From positions 1-8,430 of the forward strand of contig CAAEPN010000002.1 in the NCBI GenBank assembly GCA_900757905.1: DNA of 8,430 nucleotides, written 5' to 3'. The notes under the pieces are model-generated. The model was not told where the DNA came from and made no database searches. It was given only the letters and a program-made list of their open reading frames with translations. Made by a program: the position numbers and the translations under genes. Source of the stretch: Clostridia bacterium (GTDB taxonomy: Bacteria; Bacillota; Clostridia; Oscillospirales; CAG-382). This document shows, in pieces, positions 5,378 through 8,430 of this stretch; position 1 is the stretch's first letter, and the number at the start of each line of letters is the position of its first letter.

Positions 5378-6520
5378 ATGCCAAATTATGATTTTGCTCC
5401 CCTCAAGGAGCTGATGTTAGATTTTACGACCCACCGCGAAATTCCCGGCAACGACATCATCGTCTCCGTCGACAACCAACCGGTTTACCGCACAATGACC
5501 GGCTATGCCGACCGAGAAGCCGGCCGTAAGATCGATGAAAACACACTTTATTTTCTGTTTTCTGCTTCTAAACCAATTACCTGCGCTTCGGCGCTCCGTC
5601 TTGTCGAGAGAGGGTTACTTGACCTGAAAGCGCCGCTTTCCGAATATATGCCGGAATTTGCGCATCTCACCGTCGATGACGGCGTAAATCCGCCGCATGA
5701 GGCCAAGAACCCCATTACCGTGCGCGATCTTTTCTGCATGGCCAACGGCTATTCCTACGAATACGCGTTCGGCGAGCATAAGATCAGCAAAATGCAGGGA
5801 CAGCCTTGCCCGACGGTACCGACCGTCAGGCAGCTTGCTAAGCTTCCGCTCCGTTTTGAGCCGCATACCAAGTTTGCCTATGGACTCGGTCACGATATGT
5901 TAGCGGCTCTCGTTGAAGTCGTATCCGGCAAGAAGTTCCACGATTATGTCAAGGAAAACGTTTTCGAGCCGCTCGGCATGGTAAATTCTCATATGCACGC
6001 GACGCCGGATGACCGAGGCGGACGCCTTGCCGCCATTTATCAGATGAACGACGGAAAGACAAGCCGCTGCCCCAATCAGGACAATTCGCATATCTATGGT
6101 GAAGAATACGACAGCGGCGGAGCCGGTATCATCTCCTGTCCGGCCGATTACATCAAGTTTGCCATGACTATGACGCGCCGCGGAATAAGTCCTGACGGCA
6201 GCTATCAGCTGCTGAAGCCCGAAACGGTAGACCTTATGCGCACGCCGCAGCTAAATGACGGCGAGCTTGCCTCTTTTGCCGCCTGCAATCAATATGGTTA
6301 CAGTTATGGACTTGGTGTTCGAACCCACGTAGATCCTGCCACAAGCGGCAGACTGTCGCCGGTCGGCGAATTCGGTTGGGACGGTGCGCTTGGCGCATTT
6401 GTTTCATTTGACCCGGCAAACAAGATTTCGATCGTATATATTCAATCGGTCTACTCCACGCCGCATCCGGTCAACCACAAGGACATTCTGAATACCGTCT
6501 ACAAGTGTTTGGGATTTTAA
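5378..6520 (+). CDS. Serine beta-lactamase-fold hydrolase/esterase
   Basis: A 380-residue protein of the beta-lactamase/transpeptidase-like superfamily (class C, family VIII esterase type). The nucleophile motif SxxK is present as SASK (Ser62, Lys65) in FLFSASKPIT. The second motif position has Tyr168 in FAYGLGHDML, where classical members have YxN; here Asn is replaced by Leu. The third region, GEFGWDGALGAFVSFDP (residues about 330-346), takes the place of KTG. There is no signal peptide or membrane helix, so it should act in the cytoplasm on small esters or amides rather than on peptidoglycan. I chose the ATG at 5378 because AGAGGA (5367-5372) precedes it; the GTG at 5333 lies at the expected transcription start. 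It is transcribed alone, divergent from the GH99-like gene, and ends at a hairpin terminator. Substrate cannot be told from sequence; antibiotic resistance is not implied. Confidence 0.88.
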   Translation: MPNYDFAPLKELMLDFTTHREIPGNDIIVSVDNQPVYRTMTGYADREAGRKIDENTLYFLFSASKPITCASALRLVERGLLDLKAPLSEYMPEFAHLTVDDGVNPPHEAKNPITVRDLFCMANGYSYEYAFGEHKISKMQGQPCPTVPTVRQLAKLPLRFEPHTKFAYGLGHDMLAALVEVVSGKKFHDYVKENVFEPLGMVNSHMHATPDDRGGRLAAIYQMNDGKTSRCPNQDNSHIYGEEYDSGGAGIISCPADYIKFAMTMTRRGISPDGSYQLLKPETVDLMRTPQLNDGELASFAACNQYGYSYGLGVRTHVDPATSGRLSPVGEFGWDGALGAFVSFDPANKISIVYIQSVYSTPHPVNHKDILNTVYKCLGF

Positions 6521-6523
6521 CAA

Positions 6524-6553
6524 AGGGCGCACGCGTAAGCGTGCGCCCTCTTT
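6524..6553. terminator. Bidirectional terminator between convergent genes
   Basis: GGGCGCACGC (6525-6534) pairs with GCGTGCGCCC (6539-6548) around a GTAA tetraloop; A6524-T6549 extends the stem to 11 bp. It starts 4 bp after the hydrolase stop. The + strand continues TCTTTACTTTG and the minus strand CTTTGTT, so both T-runs are interrupted. It probably ends the hydrolase transcript and can also stop the opposing operon. Confidence 0.7.
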
Positions 6554-6591
6554 ACTTTGCATATTTGGCGATACTGCCTGCTATGAGCGGA

Positions 6592-6614
6592 TTCGAGGTT
6601 TTCAAAACCTCGAA
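6592..6614. repeat. 23-bp perfect palindrome in the convergent region
   Basis: TTCGAGGTTTT (6592-6602) and AAAACCTCGAA (6604-6614) are perfect inverted repeats with a single C between. As RNA the A/T-rich centre would open into a loop. No T-run follows on either strand, so it is not a canonical terminator. It may add transcript stability or be a repeat relic. Confidence 0.6.
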
Positions 6615-6625
6615 ACGCTGCCTTG

Positions 6626-6650
6626 CGCCCTTCCGCTAAGCGGAAGGGCG
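6626..6650. repeat. 11-bp hairpin just after the quinone oxidoreductase stop
   Basis: CGCCCTTCCGC (6626-6636) pairs perfectly with GCGGAAGGGCG (6640-6650) around TAA. It lies 5 bp past the stop at 6656 of the minus-strand gene, where a terminator is expected, but lacks a T-run on that strand (CAAGGCAG follows). It may protect the 3' end of the mRNA, with termination completed at 6524-6553. Confidence 0.6.
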
Positions 6651-6655
6651 TATCG

Positions 6656-7621
6656 TTAATGCGTCAAGATGACCTTTCCGATGTTCTTGTTGGCATATAA
6701 TACACTTTGCGCATCCTCCGGCTGTTCAAACGGGAACGTGGCATAAATTTCCGGCTTGACCGCACCGCTTTCAAAATACGGATACAGCTTTTCGCGCACC
6801 TCGGTGAGGATCTGCGCCTTGAATTCCGGCGTGCGGCTGCGCAGCGTGCTGCCTTTCAGGCAAAAACCGCCGGCAAGCAGCGCCCGAAGATCAATGGTCG
6901 CACTTGTGCCACTGAGCGTTGCAATCATAATCCATCTGCCGCGACGCGCCATTTTGGTAAAACACGTGCCAAGCTGTTCGCCGGCAACACAGTCGAGCAC
7001 CACATTCACCGGATACTCTTCAAATACCTTCGTAATGTCCGTCTTTTTGGTGTTTACGATCACATCCGCTCCGAATTTGCGAATTTGCTCCGCTTTTTCG
7101 TCACTGCGGACGGTGGCGATCACCTTTGCACCCATAGCCTTTGCAATCTGTGTGGCGGCAATGCCCACACCGCTTGCACCGGCAAATACAAGAAGCGTCT
7201 CGCCGGGCTGTAAGGCCGCCTCATGGAACAGATTGAGATAAGCCGTGCAATAGACCTCCGGAATGCAGGCACCTTGCGCAAAATCAAAATTTTCCGGCAG
7301 CGGAAGCGCCATATCATATCTGACTGCCGCTAAATCGGCATATCCGCCGCCGCCCATGAGGGCGCATACGCGGTCGCCAATCTTAAAACTGCTGTTTTTC
7401 GCCGCCTCCGGTCCGATTTTTACGACCGTTCCGGAAATCTCAAGTCCCATCCACTCCGGACACCCCGCCGGCGACGGATAATTTCCCTCTCGCTGCAACA
7501 AATCGGCACGGTTGACGCCGCTTGCCATGACCTTGATAAGCAACTCGTCGTCCTTGATTACCGGGTTCGGCACTTCGCGCAAGGATAAGGATTTGTCGTC
7601 GTTGATCAAAACCGCTCTCAT
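6656..7621 (-). CDS. PIG3-type NAD(P)H:quinone oxidoreductase (zinc-free MDR)
   Basis: A 321-residue medium-chain dehydrogenase/reductase, close to the usual 320-330 of the PIG3/quinone oxidoreductase branch. Visible motifs: GVNRADLLQREGNYP (35-49) and GLEISG (59-64) in the GroES-like catalytic half; AGASGVG (147-153), the dinucleotide-binding AxxGxxG loop; RSDEK (172-176) near the expected cofactor-ribose site; and GSTLRSR (257-263), typical of this branch. The catalytic and structural zinc ligands of alcohol dehydrogenases are absent, so it should reduce quinones or alpha,beta-unsaturated carbonyls with NAD(P)H in the cytoplasm. The start at 7621 is set by AAAGGAG, 10 nt upstream inside the preceding gene. 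Its ATG overlaps that gene's TGA (ATGA), implying translational coupling. Physiological substrate unknown. Confidence 0.9.
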   Translation of the reverse strand: MRAVLINDDKSLSLREVPNPVIKDDELLIKVMASGVNRADLLQREGNYPSPAGCPEWMGLEISGTVVKIGPEAAKNSSFKIGDRVCALMGGGGYADLAAVRYDMALPLPENFDFAQGACIPEVYCTAYLNLFHEAALQPGETLLVFAGASGVGIAATQIAKAMGAKVIATVRSDEKAEQIRKFGADVIVNTKKTDITKVFEEYPVNVVLDCVAGEQLGTCFTKMARRGRWIMIATLSGTSATIDLRALLAGGFCLKGSTLRSRTPEFKAQILTEVREKLYPYFESGAVKPEIYATFPFEQPEDAQSVLYANKNIGKVILTH

Positions 7622-8430
7622 AGCTCTATTTCTCCTTTGTAATCCACTTGCTCACCGCAGGCCGCAAGCAAAATGCGGTGCAGGCGCGCTTCGTATTCGA
7701 GTGTATACGGATTTTCGCGTCCCTCGGTGACAAATCGGTAAAAATCATCAAACATCGCGTCATAGCGTCCGTAAGCGTCGCTGGAGGAATACACGCCATC
7801 GTAACCCCAGCCCTCAATGCCTTTTTCGCACACGCGCATATCGGTCTTTTGACCGCCCTCTACATAGCGTTCAAACGGCATTAACGTTACCGTTCTCTTC
7901 TCGCCGCACACCACAAGCTGACGCCGCATAAAGCCGCCCGGCTCACACGCCGCCGTTTTGGCAAATGACACGCCGTTCTTGTAGCGGAACACGGCAAAGC
8001 CGATGTCCTTCGCCGTCACACCGTCAAAGCCGCTGGAGGTGTTAAGCGCAATGATCTCCTCCGGCACGCCCTGCAAACGGAAAATGAGGTCAACCAAATG
8101 GCAGCCGAGAAACTGCATCATACCGCCGTCAAGTTTTCCGAGCCATGCACGCTTTGGTGCACCGTGTTCGCAATCCATATGCGCTTCCACGCTGTAGATC
8201 GTGCCGAGTTCGCCCTTTTCGACCATATCTAAAATTTCCAAATATTTCGGGTTGTAGCGGTACATGTAGCCGATCTGGAACACTTTCCCGGTTTTCTTCA
8301 TGGTGCGAAGCAGATCTTCGAATTCTGCCGAATCTGCGCCGCCCGGCTTATCCATGCGCACATGCAGATTTTTCTCTGCCGCCATACGCGCATATTTTGT
8401 CAAATCCCAGTCGCCGGTCTCGATCAAAAC
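7618..8430 (-). CDS. Gfo/Idh/MocA family oxidoreductase (N-terminus missing)
   Basis: The frame stays open to the window edge and ends with TGA at 7620-7618, giving 270 residues; the N-terminal GxGxxG nucleotide-binding part lies outside. The first visible residues, VLIETGDWDLTKYARMA, match the segment of the Rossmann domain that leads to the conserved lysine, seen here as MDKPGG where most members have EKP. GYMYRYNP (about 54-61) and GGMMQFLGCHLVDL (about 102-115, with the conserved His near 111) are typical of the C-terminal catalytic domain. Such enzymes oxidise, reduce or epimerise sugars or cyclitols with NAD(P). It is the upstream gene of an operon with the quinone oxidoreductase (4-bp ATGA overlap). 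A TTG at 8427 begins the longest start-to-stop reading but is not the real start, since family members extend over 100 residues further. Substrate unknown. Confidence 0.9.
   Translation of the reverse strand, partial: VLIETGDWDLTKYARMAAEKNLHVRMDKPGGADSAEFEDLLRTMKKTGKVFQIGYMYRYNPKYLEILDMVEKGELGTIYSVEAHMDCEHGAPKRAWLGKLDGGMMQFLGCHLVDLIFRLQGVPEEIIALNTSSGFDGVTAKDIGFAVFRYKNGVSFAKTAACEPGGFMRRQLVVCGEKRTVTLMPFERYVEGGQKTDMRVCEKGIEGWGYDGVYSSSDAYGRYDAMFDDFYRFVTEGRENPYTLEYEARLHRILLAACGEQVDYKGEIEL

Noticed and set aside
5378..6520. Antibiotic-resistance beta-lactamase or penicillin-binding protein
   Set aside because: No signal peptide, no KTG and no YxN asparagine. A cytoplasmic esterase-like role fits better.
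6756..7241. 161-codon and 168-codon + strand frames opposite the quinone oxidoreductase
   Set aside because: Both are antisense to a clearly recognised enzyme gene and carry no motifs of their own.

Overview
The window reads as a bacterial chromosome segment of roughly balanced base composition. It probably comes from an anaerobic, gut-type Clostridia (Firmicutes). The reasons are an S-layer-homology (SLH) anchored giant polysaccharide-active protein, a copper-amine-oxidase-N-like domain typical of Firmicutes surface proteins, AGGAG-type ribosome binding sites, consensus sigma-A promoters and many short palindromic terminators. The genus cannot be named from this sequence alone.

Layout. (1) 1-93: last 30 codons of a + strand gene ending in a membrane helix, followed by a strong terminator. 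(2) 94-553: 460 bp without a convincing gene. It holds a cluster of ACCATGT/ACATGGT repeats and then a 193-bp, heavily folded, MITE-like segment lying between two direct copies of the same terminator hairpin. (3) 554-5047 (-): one 1497-residue secreted modular enzyme with signal peptide, SLH region, two lectin-like beta-sandwiches, a GH99-like/WbsX TIM barrel with both GH99-type glutamates, and a C-terminal train of carbohydrate-binding-like modules around a copper-amine-oxidase-N-like domain. (4) 5048-5377: divergent promoter region with a good sigma-A promoter for each flanking gene plus several palindromes. (5) 5378-6520 (+): cytoplasmic serine beta-lactamase-fold hydrolase/esterase. (6) 6521-6655: convergent intergenic region with three perfect inverted repeats, the first a bidirectional terminator. 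(7) 6656-8430 (-): two oxidoreductase genes in an operon with an ATGA stop/start overlap, namely a Gfo/Idh/MocA dehydrogenase (N-terminus beyond the window) and a PIG3-type quinone oxidoreductase.

How they may work together (inference). The SLH protein would sit on the cell wall and attack an external glycan, probably mannose-containing if its GH99 resemblance extends to specificity. The serine hydrolase, transcribed divergently, has no signal peptide and may remove ester groups inside the cell. The Gfo/Idh/MocA enzyme may oxidise or epimerise a sugar. None of these links is proven by the sequence. The best candidates for something not yet described are the multi-domain GH99-like protein and the MITE-like folded segment that splits a terminator. 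I found no transposase, CRISPR array, tRNA, rRNA, phage gene or defence system.
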